Source: Protonemura montana | Lineage: Eukaryota > Arthropoda > Insecta > Plecoptera > Nemouridae | Direction of reading: 5' to 3' | Length of the DNA: 64,000 bases | NCBI GenBank assembly: GCA_947568835.1 | Contig: OX387605.1 | Span: 8,498,418 to 8,562,417 of the forward strand | Shown here: piece after piece, positions 10,701 to 20,900 of the stretch | Layout: each line of letters starts with the position of its first letter | Numbering within the stretch: position 1 is the first letter of the stretch | Notes under the pieces: model-generated | What the model was told of the DNA's origin: nothing | The model's database searches: none | The model's input: the letters and a program-made list of their open reading frames with translations, nothing else | Made by a program: the position numbers and the translations under genes

Positions 10701-13700
10701 AAAATAGCCCCTAAGTCAACAAACTTAACAAGTATACCAATTTTCATCAAAATCTGGGTCGGTCAAAGTTTGAGGTGAGTGATTACACATGGAATGACCC
10801 TATAACCGTCTCAAAAATTGATGCCCAAACGCGAACTCGAACCCCAATCTCCACCTGTCGCGGGTGTTGCTCGTGGTTCTACTCCTTGGAGAACTGTCAT
10901 TCTCATCAAATACACTAGAATCGTCTCAAAAAGCCAGTGTCCAAATAGCTCAATGGTTCAGAGCAACACCCGCAATAGGTGGAGATCGGGGTTCGAGTCC
11001 GCGTTTGGGCATCAATTTTTGAGATGGTTACAGTGTTGTTAATAATAAAATACCCCACGCATTACAAGCGTTTGCAATTTAAATGAGATTTCATCCTAAG
11101 TTAAAGTAAGTTTGTTCTTTGCTGGCAAAGCATGAATATTTGAACATGTTTCAGACTACAAGTACCTGGGCGTCCTGAAAGCAATGTTTCCCGAGGTACC
11201 GATCCTTGGGGTGACTGCTACTGCAACGACATCAGTTCTCCTCGACGTGCAGAAGATGCTGACCATCCAGGGCTGTCTCGTTATCAAAGCACATTTCAAC
11301 CGGCCAAACCTGTACTATGAGGTATGTTAGCGAGATTATTCACATTATTCACCACATTATTCAACCACATTATTCACAAGAAAAGTACTTTTCCTCAGTC
11401 ATCAGTTTTTCCAGTTTCCACTCTAAATTTGCCTTAACACATTCTTGCCCTTCCACGTAGAGAGATTTTTTGAAAATATTTGCATAATTTAAATCGCATT
11501 GCTAATATGCTTTGTGATTGCTCGGGCTAAAAATGAAACACGGAATTAGCGTTCGGAAGAAATCAGAGAAGTGTGGCTTTTCAACGAGTTGGGTAAAGCA
11601 GATAAATTTATCTATGCAAGTCTGGTACAGCTGAGAGGATAGTATGCTGGACCCTGTTAGCTAATTGACTTAGCAAGTCAATTTGCGACAACGTTACCCA
11701 TTATGATATAATGTACTCTAACAGATGTAAATAAATAAATAAATAAAATATTCAAACTTGACATTCAACCCTAATTAGGATTAATAGAAAATGCTTTGTT
11801 CTCAGTTGTGAAGAAGAGCTTCATAATTATGTACAATCCTGAAGTATAATCTGAAAATGGGAAATAAGTCTGTTGCCAGGTGAAATAGCAACGTGATGTT
11901 TGCAAATAGTGAATTTGTGATTTTGATTTTGATTTTGCTAAAACACAAACATATCGAAAAAAAAAACTAAATAAATAAAAAAAAAACTGATAGGCTAAGG
12001 AGTGGCAATAGAAGGACCAATATTTTACTAAACACATTTCAGATTACTCGAAAATGTACTCAAAAAATAACCTTGAAGATGTGGCAAACATTTCAGTAGT
12101 AATTATATTATCTTCTATGGTGATAAACCCAACCCTTTGTTGTAGTAAGTGACAGGTGAACTTCCGCTATGCTGTAATATATTCTATTATTGTTAAATCG
12201 CATTTCAGGTGCGTGAGAAACCGACAACAGCGACCGAATGTGTGCAAGAGCTTGCCAAACTGTTGACCACGCGATTTCCAAACCAGACAGGGATCATTTA
12301 CACAACGTCGATAAAAGAATGTGAGGATCTGGAAAGAGAGCTCAATGCTTGGCATAAGGGAGCGATCAACGTTGGCTGCTATCACGCTCAACTTGACGCC
12401 AATCAACGCACAAAAGTTCACCTTCGGTGGCTGCGTGGAGAAATCCAGGCCGTCGTGGCAACAGTGGCCTTTGGTCTCGGCATCGATAAACCAAACGTTC
12501 GATTTGTGATTCATCATTCCCTGTCAAAGTCAATGGAGACGTATTACCAGGTAGATTTTTCTTAGTGGTATTTCTGATATGATTTATGAAAGGAAAGCCA
12601 CTTGCAACTAGATAATACAAACTTGGTGGAGAAAACGGGAATCATGGAATCATTAAATCCATGGAATCAATGAGTAAATGTTCTTCGAGCTAAATTATAA
12701 TACTGTTAACTTCTAGCTGCTTGTTAATCCTGGGTATGTGGCATAACTAACGTTGAACTCGGTTTTCTGTATACATAGGAAAGTGGGCGTGCAGGTCGCG
12801 ATGGGGAAAACGCTGAGTGCATTATGTTCTACCAACTGACCGATGTCATGAAGATAAGCACCATGGTCTACGACCAGCGAGTGGCTGTCGAGAAGCTCTA
12901 TCGCATCGTCGACTACTGTCTCGATCAGACCAAGTAACAACTGGAAATTGCTGTACTATACTTATTGTGCTTCACTTTTTTTTAGTTACCAGTAAACACA
13001 CTGTGGGGTCAATGCATTAAATGTGACCTCAGAGATGTAGTAATGAAGATGTCTGGAGATCAAATCCGTATCATGACTGATTTATTATGCTTCAGGTGTC
13101 GGCGTGCGATGATTGCATCGCAGTTTGAGGAAAAATGGGAGAGTGAAGACTGCCTGGGGATGTGTGACCACTGCCGCCACCCTCGGGAAGCGAAACAGAT
13201 CGACGTGACGGAGTATTGCCGCACTCTCCTTGGCATCGTGCAACGATCAGTTACCGTTAAGAAGAAAGTCACTGGTTAGTAGTTTAAATAGTTTCATATG
13301 CATTTTGTGACAGGTTCTCATTCCAATGAGATTTTTTTTTATTTGACTTGTTTAAAAAATGACAGTGTTGGGTGTTTGATGTTTCTGGCTCCCATTTTAG
13401 TGGTCATGCTTGTTGACACTTGGTTCGATAAGGGCTCGGCTGAGCTGCGTGTTCCCGGCTCCACCAAACCTGCTCTCTCACGGAAATCTGCGGAGGACAT
13501 AGTCGCCTTCTTGCTGGCTCGCGGTTACCTCAAGGAAGACTTCCACATCACGGTGTACAGAACCTATGCGTACATAAAGCTTGGTACGTCAACGTAGGCC
13601 AGATGTTACCAAATTTTTCATCTCGATTGACTTTCAAAGTTCAAACTCACATTTATAAGTATCTAAATTTCACTGCAGGTCAATGGAAGTTGCTAAAACA

Positions 13701-14259
13701 TCATTTATTTAAACTTTTTTTTTCTGTTACTGCTTTAACTAGGAGTTATATTTTGAGAAAAACTGGGCCTTTTTTCATTTGGTTCACTTGTCTTTTGTAG
13801 GTTGCTAAATTGTAGACCATGCAAACCCTGTAACTTCTTTCCAAAGCAGACAAATATACAATGAATAAATTATCTGTTTTACTTACACATTTCTTTACAG
13901 GCCCAAGGTCTTCCTCCGTACTGGCCCGGAAAGACCACGTTATTCTTATGCCGGTGCGGGGTAAAAGTCTACCGAGCTCTATCGCACGCACGGCAATTAC
14001 AAAACCGACGGCAGGAAAATCACATGGTAGCAAGCGTGAACGGGAACAAGAAGCGTCTGTCATTTGTGTATCTCCAGGGGAAGGAAAATCAAAGAAGAAG
14101 AAAAGTAAACATTTGGTGAAAGAAGACGTAATTGAGTTGAGCGACTCAGACAGTGACTTTAATGTCGTTTCGAAAAAATGTCACATGAGTCGCAGGATAT
14201 GCGATGACAATGATGAGAGTATTAGTGAAACTGGAAATAAAAAGAAATCGGGCAAATAA
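4728..14259 (+). CDS. RECQL: RecQ1-type ATP-dependent DNA helicase, 11 coding exons
   Basis: This is a 3'-5' DNA helicase of genome maintenance, RECQ1 branch. Phase-consistent exons: 4728-4737, 5646-5816, 5992-6171, 6261-6391, 6468-6642, 11155-11321, 12209-12550, 12779-12933, 13096-13274, 13401-13583 and 13901-14259. Together they give 683 residues, close to human RECQL (649). Visible parts are an N-terminal coiled-coil-like segment, DFPWSEKV, Walker [21 protein letters not shown] box [15 protein letters not shown], motif III GVTATAT, motif [12 protein letters not shown], RecQ zinc-binding cysteines (KCRR, then CLGMCDHC), and an RQC winged helix ending RGYLKEDF. There is no HRDC domain, as expected for RECQ1. 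The tail is Lys/Ser-rich with [11 protein letters not shown], a SUMO-interaction-like motif. Poly(A) signals lie at 14397 and 14409. Intron 5 (6643-11154) carries two nested mobile elements but keeps its splice sites. Confidence 0.95.
4738..5645 (+). other. RECQL intron 1
   Basis: The intron starts with GTAAAT after MSH plus one base and ends in TTTTCTCCAG. I see no gene or mobile element inside it. Confidence 0.6.
6656..6689 (+). repeat. Left end of tRNA-related fold-back element, copy 1, with target duplication
   Basis: The 12-bp AAGTTAAAGTAA at 6656-6667 recurs at 11098-11109 and is the target duplication. The following 22 bp, ending AACACTATA, match the left end of copy 2 at 52982-53000. 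The 4.1-kb DDE transposon interrupts the element directly after TATA. Confidence 0.8.
6690..7167 (+). repeat. Left terminal inverted repeat of the DDE transposon
   Basis: It is the reverse complement of 10332-10800, with a 22-base T run where the right copy has a shorter A-rich tract. Short open frames in it are mirror images of those in the right repeat and are not genes. Confidence 0.9.
7287..7532 (+). repeat. Subterminal direct repeat pair inside the DDE transposon
   Basis: Two diverged copies of roughly 110-120 bp lie side by side (about 7287-7405 and 7418-7532). Both carry a TACAA(T/C) stretch followed by GATTGTTTG, then ATCATGGATCAAGTTG, and both end in TTTCTTGTCTGGACT. They lie between the left inverted repeat and the transposase start. 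Confidence 0.75.
7612..10194 (+). CDS. DDE/D transposase of the 4.1-kb element
   Basis: The 860-residue frame is intact. The N-terminal quarter has clustered Cys/His ([27 protein letters not shown]) that could bind zinc. The probable catalytic core shows GDFAENY (Asp513), [14 protein letters not shown] (Asp597) and [12 protein letters not shown] (Asp638), spaced as in an RNase H-like DDD/E transposase. An acidic run of Glu sits near residue 745, followed by a conserved-looking segment with [11 protein letters not shown]. This protein type is common as uncharacterised predicted protein in insect and cnidarian genomes, to my recollection. It lies between matched inverted repeats, so a transposase role is likely. 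The exact superfamily is open. Confidence 0.8.
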   Translation: MCSIGLFFEEECGPIEDLAIKSIESFNSDQQLSLALRTKCDNVKTVCHLHEKKFLRLYSCHHKLCCDPFQAHCGIVKVNGLREINAASRTKYLEIADLIPGKKLCSTCRKLLSLRLKELTTVSVLTPTKSTELDLPFVDIPCEADAVNQSLAAFGVSPINTTKLKGKSMFYSKRKFSEITQGVKKRLELVSPSNEEISKEDLTSSEECKDSIRDGSEIIAQLKEKFKTSTRSEKITILSVLPKSWSIKRIMQEFNASNHLVRKTKQLVKAQGILPSANQKAGKTLSPDCIQLIEEFYENDDVSRVMPGKKDFVSVKVGDNRVHRQKRLVLSNLSEVYRSFKDKYPDIKVGFSKFAELRPKHCVLAGAAGTHSVCVCTIHQNVKLMALGAKLPLLSDGTIKSYQHCLASLMCNPPLLNCFVGKCGNCPGTDELREWLEISFSENFIDSVTYKQWLSTDRCTLETITKPTDEFFDCFIEKCILLRNHDFIARQQAAFMQEKKANLKPGEVLVVGDFAENYSFVLQDAAQGYHWNNSQCTLHPFVCYFKPEDRDIQHLSYVVISDSLTHDTVTVHTFQKHLIRHLKQNISDVSHLIYFSDGAAAQYKNKKNFSNLCHHEVDFELTAEWHFFATSHGKGPCDGVGGTVKRNAARASLQKPYADQIMTPIDFYRWATENVWTVNFVFVANEEITANGIKLKERFKELKTIVGTRSFHAFYPKSLTSLHVKHFSLSEEINIVKIVEKNEEGEEEEEEEEEEATAAEIPEFEFKDVGSFITVAYNEDWWLACVLEKSSQSLELQVNFLHPHGPAPSYFYPSVQDKLIVAFADVLTLADPNTATGRTYFLSATDTNRATAGLIKYVPQ
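10332..10800 (-). repeat. Right terminal inverted repeat of the DDE transposon
   Basis: Inverted partner of 6690-7167, ending GGAATGACCC and followed by the TATA target duplication at 10801-10804. Confidence 0.9.
10805..11109 (+). repeat. tRNA-related fold-back element, copy 1, main part
   Basis: The two arms, starting ACCGTCTCAAAAATTGATGC and ending in its inverted form, can fold back. The right arm holds a tRNA-like stretch (10938-11011) with an A-box-like TAGCTCAATGG, a perfect B box GGTTCGAGTCC, and ends that pair as an acceptor stem (TGTCCAAA with TTTGGGCA). A tail ending GATTTCATC precedes the 12-bp target duplication at 11098-11109. Copy 2 at 52970-53192 shares both ends. The tRNA-like core lacks U33 in the anticodon loop, so it is not a functional tRNA gene. 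Confidence 0.8.
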
Positions 14260-14986
14260 TTGTGTGTTTGCGTGGGAAGAGTTATGTTTTGTGGTGAAGT
14301 GAAAATGAAAACCAAAAAGCTTCACTTAAGCTTAAATGGCTAGTAAATTATGGCAAACCAAGTATGTGTATGTTTGCCCTTTTAACTCTTAATTCTAATA
14401 AAAAATGGAATAAAGAGAAAATGTTTTTTTTTTTTTGTAAATTGCAAAGAATTGTAATAATCTTGTGAACGATATTAATCATATCGGAGCCATTATAGTT
14501 CTCTTCACCTGGTAGGGAATAAATAATTCAAAGCATCAGGTTCTCAAAAAAGATGTGAGTTTTTATATTGTTTTATTAAAGTAATTCGGCCAAGTTTTTA
14601 ACTTGTTGGGGCAGGTAACTAGCAGGTTCATAGACTGAAGTTTTTGTGCGCGAAAAGTCGCTTTTGTTGCACAATTTTAAAACTTGTAAAGATTTTGTTA
14701 AAAATACCCAGCCAGTAGGTGTTCCACTTTAATGGCAACATTTTATTTTACGTAAGTAATTTTACAACTGTTTCGCAGTCAATGCGAACGATTCTATTGG
14801 TCAGCCTACGGTAGAAATTTATATTATTTGTTTTAACAGCACTTCTGCCAACATATGAGCCAGAAGAATAATTACCTATATTTAACATTAATAATCAGCC
14901 ATCGGAATCAATGACTTATGATAAATCAAGAGGTATATTTATATAACTGTAACAACTGCCTTTGCAATCCTATAATATGAGAGGCT
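14260..14986. other. Convergent spacer between RECQL and ASPP
   Basis: It contains the RECQL poly(A) signals and AT-rich sequence. I searched for ankyrin or SH3 coding segments of ASPP on the minus strand and saw none. Confidence 0.5.
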
Positions 14987-17900
14987 TTATTTTCTTGCAA
15001 CTATGTCAGGAGTGAAACCCAAGCTGTTGTTATTATTTCTGATATTCTTTATCTTCATCGTAACACTTTTCCTTGTTTCCTCAGATAAGTGGGAAGAAGT
15101 CCTATCCACCACACGATGTTGCTTCACACTGCTGCTACTTTTCAATGCAGGATTCACGTGTCGGCCGCTCTTAGACTTTGCATTCACGTGTTCCGCCTCG
15201 GATCTCCTTCGATAGAACCTCGTCGAGTGATCGTCGTGCTTGGCTGAAAAATCCATGGTCGCTCTGCTGCTGGGGACCTCGTCGTAAGAAAGAAGAACGC
15301 TGCAAATACTGCCTTTCCTCTGCCCATTTCCAGTCATTGCAAGAACTTTCACATCTGACGATATTTTTGCAGGCGCAGATGGCTGCAACCAGACAATCAG
15401 AGTAAGATTAATTATGTAGTTTTCAGTTTGTTGCAAATGCAGTGAGAAGAAAGAGAAGGTTTACTGACAGTAATTAAAAAACGATAATCACTATCTCTCT
15501 CCCTCAGTCCATGTACCTAGTCATGAAATGGACATGAAATCATCGAATGCGTTTGAAAAGAGAGACATACCTTGAGATATGTACACGAAGTTGCCTTCTG
15601 ATGTGATCTCGCCTTAAAATGGTGCATCTCTGGGGTGGCAAAGGCATTGTTGATTGGTTCTGCAAGCCGCACAATATTTTGCAGCGGCTGCGGTGGGACT
15701 TTCGGGCGCTGCAGCATCTGGATCTGCTGCTGAACTTGTGGCGCACAAGACTGCTTGCTTTGGATGGCCACCTGACAATACGAGTGTCCGCTCTTCGTGT
15801 CTTGCCTTGATCCAGTTGAATTCGTTGATTGTGCAAATTCAAGTCTAAAAAGAGACGTGATTTGAAGTTATTGCAAAAAACACTGGTGTTTTCTTAATAT
15901 TGTTCCTTTCTATTTCCTTTTTTTTCACAATAACAGTAAATGTTATCATTGATTTTGCTTGGCAGCGTTCGCAAAAGTGATGTTTTTTATTCAATATCCA
16001 CTAAAAGTGATCTGAAGACTGCAGAATTATTTTCTGGACAGATGTTTTGTTTCAGGCTTTTAATTGGTCGGCTTATCTAGGGCAGCAGAAAATACAAATC
16101 AAAAGTAAAGTGGTCCCGTCTTTTAATAGCAGTCACCAAGTCTTACAATATTTATGGGATGCGTCCTAACTTGTTGTGGCTTTCATTTAGAAGGGGCTAT
16201 TATTGCTGCAGCTCATGAGTTCAAAGATTTAGTAAGATTGAGGAACGAATGTTTATGTACTCTGTTGAAAACCGTTAGCAATGACGTATACAGAGAACTA
16301 TTCGCGAAGCATTCCGAAGAACTTGGGAAGGCACAGGTCTCCTTTAGTTTAATGATTAAGAATGGGTCTCTCGTGAGTGAATGGAAAGAAAACTAGGCCT
16401 GAACTGTTCCATTACGAGTCAGTATATTGAAACGGCCAACAAACGTGGGATTTTGTGCCGCCAGCTCGTTCGCATGCGTCATCTGTTCACTTGTCTCATC
16501 CCTTGGCCCCGAGGGACACATTTATCACTCAACAAGTGAATAAGTTGGATAACAAGAAAACGTTCCCGCCGATTGATCACGGCATTCTTTGAGTTGCCAA
16601 TGGGAAATCTCAATCCCACGTAATTACCTAGGAAGAACATAAAAAATGAAAGCTAGCGAATCAGGTACTGTGTCATACAAACCAAAGGCCCTCACCCAAA
16701 GATCTTATTATTGAACTTATTATCTCAGAAGGTTTCTTGGTACCTGTAATCTGCATGCAAACGCTGTCAGCCAAATTGATACCTCAAAAGTGTGTGATGC
16801 TATCCCGAAAAGAGTCTTCAAAGTCTCAAGACTAGGAAGGCAATCACCAGAAGGTCGCGTGTGGTACCTTTGGCGCAGCCGCGCGTCGTTTTCCGCCATC
16901 CCCTTGGCGTTGAGAGCACGCCTGCGCTGCAGCCGCTCCTCGAGCTGCGCAATGCGGCTGGTGACATCACTCAGCACAGCCAGCCGCTGCGCAACGCTCG
17001 ACCGCAACTGCACGGTGTGGCATGCCTGCGCACTACCCTCGCGCACCCACGCCTGCGAAGAACAAGGTCACGCGGAAGGTCAAAGAGGAAAAACCGAGTC
17101 CTGACTACCCTTCCGCAATTATCTGTATCGCAGTCTTTGCTAGACATTCAGGCAATCAAACTGCGATGAGATAATTAAATTCACTGCATTTTGAGTGCGA
17201 ATTTTATCTGACATTTCAGTGTTATTTTTGAATAAAAAGCTAGAGTCTTGTTTTCCTATGATTTGCCTATGAAGCCTTTGAAGACGTTTTCTATTAGACT
17301 AGAAGCGCGTCCAAACCAATTTCTTTAACTCCTGTTACCAAGTTTGTTTTCTGGAAGGAAGAAATGTGATTACTCCACACTTAATTCAAGCAACAACCTG
17401 CTATTGATAGCTACGTCGTCACTCATCTCTTCGGAATACCACACCACATGCAAAATAATCTTTCATGCTGTACAAAAATCTCAATTTCTTGTGTGATTTC
17501 CGTCGCATAAAACTCCTTGTCTCTCACGCGACAGACGCGTTGCAGCAAGTCAACGTACCGCAAGCTCTCTTCGTAATTGGTCCCTCTCCGCGACGACCGC
17601 GGCTACGCCCCCGCTGCGCCGCTGCATGCGCATCTCCTGAAGCATGCGCACGAGCGCGTCGAGCTGCGCGCACGCTGCTGCCAGCTCCTGGGCTTTGTCC
17701 TGCGCCTTGCTGCGCACGCCGGAAGCAGCAGCCTCTGAAATCAGAAGCCCCGCTGCAGTCTGGTCGCCGTTCGCGACCTTGTCGCCTCCCTCAACTGCAA
17801 TCCTTCAACCTTCAAATGTGTTCTTTGACAGCGCAACCTCACGGTTTGAACACAGATGTGCTGAAATTGTGGGACAATACTCCAACTAAGCATTTGGCTT

Positions 17901-20900
17901 GCGCTCATTTAAAGCTATTTCTCAATTTAATAATCCTAACTGAGACACGAAAATCAACTGTGAGTCCTTTAAGACGCCAGAGAAAAATATTAGCAAAAGT
18001 CCCGCTCATTAAGTTGTCTCTCTTCGAAAGCAGATTTGGAAGTTGGGTCGTAGTTGCGGAGGTGCAACTATTAACTAAGGGGGATGAAACTTAGCATGTT
18101 GGTGCGGAATTTAGGTACAACTTATGAGGGGTGGAGGGAACGGGGCACAGGATGCATCTTCATTAGCCCGTAAGTATATACGGGCACTTGGAGCACCTGG
18201 AGTATGTTGCGATTAAATAGCACTGATTCTCACCTAATGAAAGTTTGGACAATAATTAGTGTCTGCAAAGTGCAAAGTTCAAGAAACGCGCGCTAATTTC
18301 GGGCAATTTCCCGCACCAAAGGGTTTTATCCCTTGTATCTCTCGCTCAGGGTTACCCGACGGGATCATAACAAAGTTAAGCTAATCGCTGTCGCCGAGGC
18401 ACGTGATGTGTGGAAACCTGACAGTGATTGGCGGCTAAAATTTCCTTGGAAAACTGAAATCTTGCCATGGCTTGGTGTGTGGTATAGCAAGCCACTGACA
18501 ACACGGGGTGACCGGCGCCACAACATGCATCCTCTGTTTCCCTGATAACTGATGAAGGCGGGTGTACGCAGGAAACTCCCAACAAGTTTCAGTCGTTTGC
18601 TCGATATTGCCAGAAATTTAATTTAGGCGTTTAGAATAGGCACTGTCAAAATAGTTTTGGGTAATTCGCCTTTGGTGAGAGGACCTGCCATTTGCCGGGA
18701 TCTGTTCTAATGAAACTAGGATGGAATGATTTAATGTTTAATAACTATGCCGATTACGGATTATTTACATCTACGTACAAATAATGAAAACTGAACCTAG
18801 CTTTGATCAATACGACGCTCAGTGCGAGAGTAGACAGTTTATTAAAAAAAAATAAATATGACATTAAGAAAGATGCTCAAATTGCACCGAGATGCAGTAT
18901 AGCTGCATCACGAGTAACGAGTCGATGTATCTGCCTCAAGAAGGATGTAAAGTCGTAGCATCTTTGAATGTAGTCTATTATGCAAGTTAAAAAGTAATAT
19001 GGTACCTACTGATGAGAGGGCAAGAATTGAAAATTCATGACAATATTCACAACATACCTGATACGTTTGGTTGCAAGTAGTATTTTACAATTTTATCTAA
19101 CCCCAAGACAAGTTCATTTGACGTTTTAAAATATTTTTTTTAATACCTGGGTAATGTTTTCAAACTATCCGTAGCATTCTGCACCCGCAAATATAACACC
19201 TTCACAGCGACAGTGCAAGCAATGGCAGTGCATGTTCAAAAGCATTTTGTCTTTGATATTGACTTCCAATGCACCACCCTACCCAACGTCCCTTCCATTG
19301 AACGATAGTTATAAAACTCGAATAATACGACTTCAACTTCAATTTATGATGTCGATAGGCAAGGTGAGTGGAACTACGTCACGAACTTCGAATCGTCGTC
19401 AGCTTTTCAATCATATTTTTATGTGTTCGCCTATTCATGAAAATAACTCGCAATATTGGCGATGTAATTTCGTTCCATCCAACGCAAAATCACGTGGACC
19501 AAAATATCCACCTTCGGGAGGAAGACATAATCACCACACGTGCTTACACCAATAAACGGTTCCTTATTTAGCCACTGGATAATGACACATACCTTTAAGA
19601 TATACAGACATTTATTATTGCCAAGTATAGTCTAATCCGGCAAAACTGAAATAAGATAAGATGCAGGTAAACGATTAGGATATTAAAGAATCATGTTATC
19701 ATGTTATTATCATGATATTAAAGAATATTGGTGAGGCCACCAATAGTGGCCTCCGCAAGGAGTGGCATGCATGACCCTGATCAACGCCGTTGTGTTTATG
19801 CCTGAGGAGCTGGACACCCGAAGGGTTTTATCGCTCTAAGACGCTGCCGGCTGGCAACTCACCTAATTGAGCCTTCTTTGGGCAATTCCCAAATTGTGTC
19901 GGAGCCTTTTTTTTGACAATCCACTAGGCTACATATTTTTCTTTTGCTTATGTGTTTTAAAAAAACTGTGTCCTTCCGTTGGTATGTTTAGAGTTTGAAA
20001 AAACACGTATCGAAAGACCTCGCCCATCAAGTTTCCGTCTTCACGCAGCACAAAGAAGAAGATGACCTTGAGCTTGCCATTCGACTCGGCAACGTGAAAC
20101 TCGGCGAGCACCATGGGGACAATCAGCAACACTCATAAACTTCCCGCAGAAACGAATTGTTACCGCAATGAACGCCCACCGTAACGTGGCAATTCTTTGA
20201 AATAACAGTTAGAAGCTGACTTATAGACATTCATTATTTTGCCGTTTCACTTTCACGCAGTCGAAAAGTAATGCGTTAACCTCGCGGAACGCCTTTTTTG
20301 GCAGCGCCCAAATATCATGGCAAACACGTTTTCCATTTTCTTTCCTTCGAGATTATTGTTTTGATAAATAGTTTGCCGGAGCACACAACGAGCGATAACT
20401 CAGAGACAATACACAAGCGAACCTCCCTTGTCCCCCGCCGTCTCAATTTAGTAATGAGAAAATGTACTATCACGATTTGTCGCACACTTACGCAAGATTA
20501 TTTACATCTTCAGCAAATCGATGCATAATGTCCATCGCCATCTTTAGACCTACACGGTGACATTTGGCTCCCATTCAGGAGATCGTTAGAAACATAATAC
20601 GGTTAGCCATGCAAGTTATAGAGATTAAATTGTTATTTGTCTCTTGGATTCGGACACAAATTTTAAGCGTAGGCAGCGAACATGGAAATGACAGCGTCGA
20701 CCCTGCATGGAGGTCGTCGTGACCCTCCCACTGGGGTGCGCCGAGTGCCCCGGGACTGGGCGGGAGTCGATCGGCGTCCAGAACGACCAAAAAACATCAC
20801 CTCGGACCTCCCCGCCAAAAACGACGCGTGGAACAAAAATATTTCATAAAGTGAATCACCGAAATGGGAAATTTTATTTCACTCCCGTGGAACTTTCATT

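Larger units (their letters stand above)
6690..10800 (+). mobile_element. DDE/D DNA transposon with long terminal inverted repeats and TATA target duplication
   Basis: The ends read GGGTCATTCC and GGAATGACCC. The inverted repeats cover about 6690-7167 and 10332-10800 and differ mainly in homopolymer length and scattered substitutions. TATA flanks both sides (6686-6689 and 10801-10804). The uninterrupted copy of the host repeat at 52970-53192 has a single TATA at the matching place, which acts as an empty site. One intact 860-residue open frame lies inside. The 4-bp duplication would suit Sola-like superfamilies, but I cannot assign the superfamily from sequence alone. The element sits in RECQL intron 5, in the same orientation as the gene. 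Confidence 0.9.

Noticed and set aside
10938-11011. Functional tRNA gene
   Set aside because: A and B boxes are present, but the anticodon loop lacks the conserved U33, the anticodon stem has a mismatch, and the sequence is part of a repeated fold-back element.
19929-20132. Minus-strand segment MVLAEFHVAESNG... as an ASPP exon
   Set aside because: The exons on either side already join in phase and in the family order without it; no family match.
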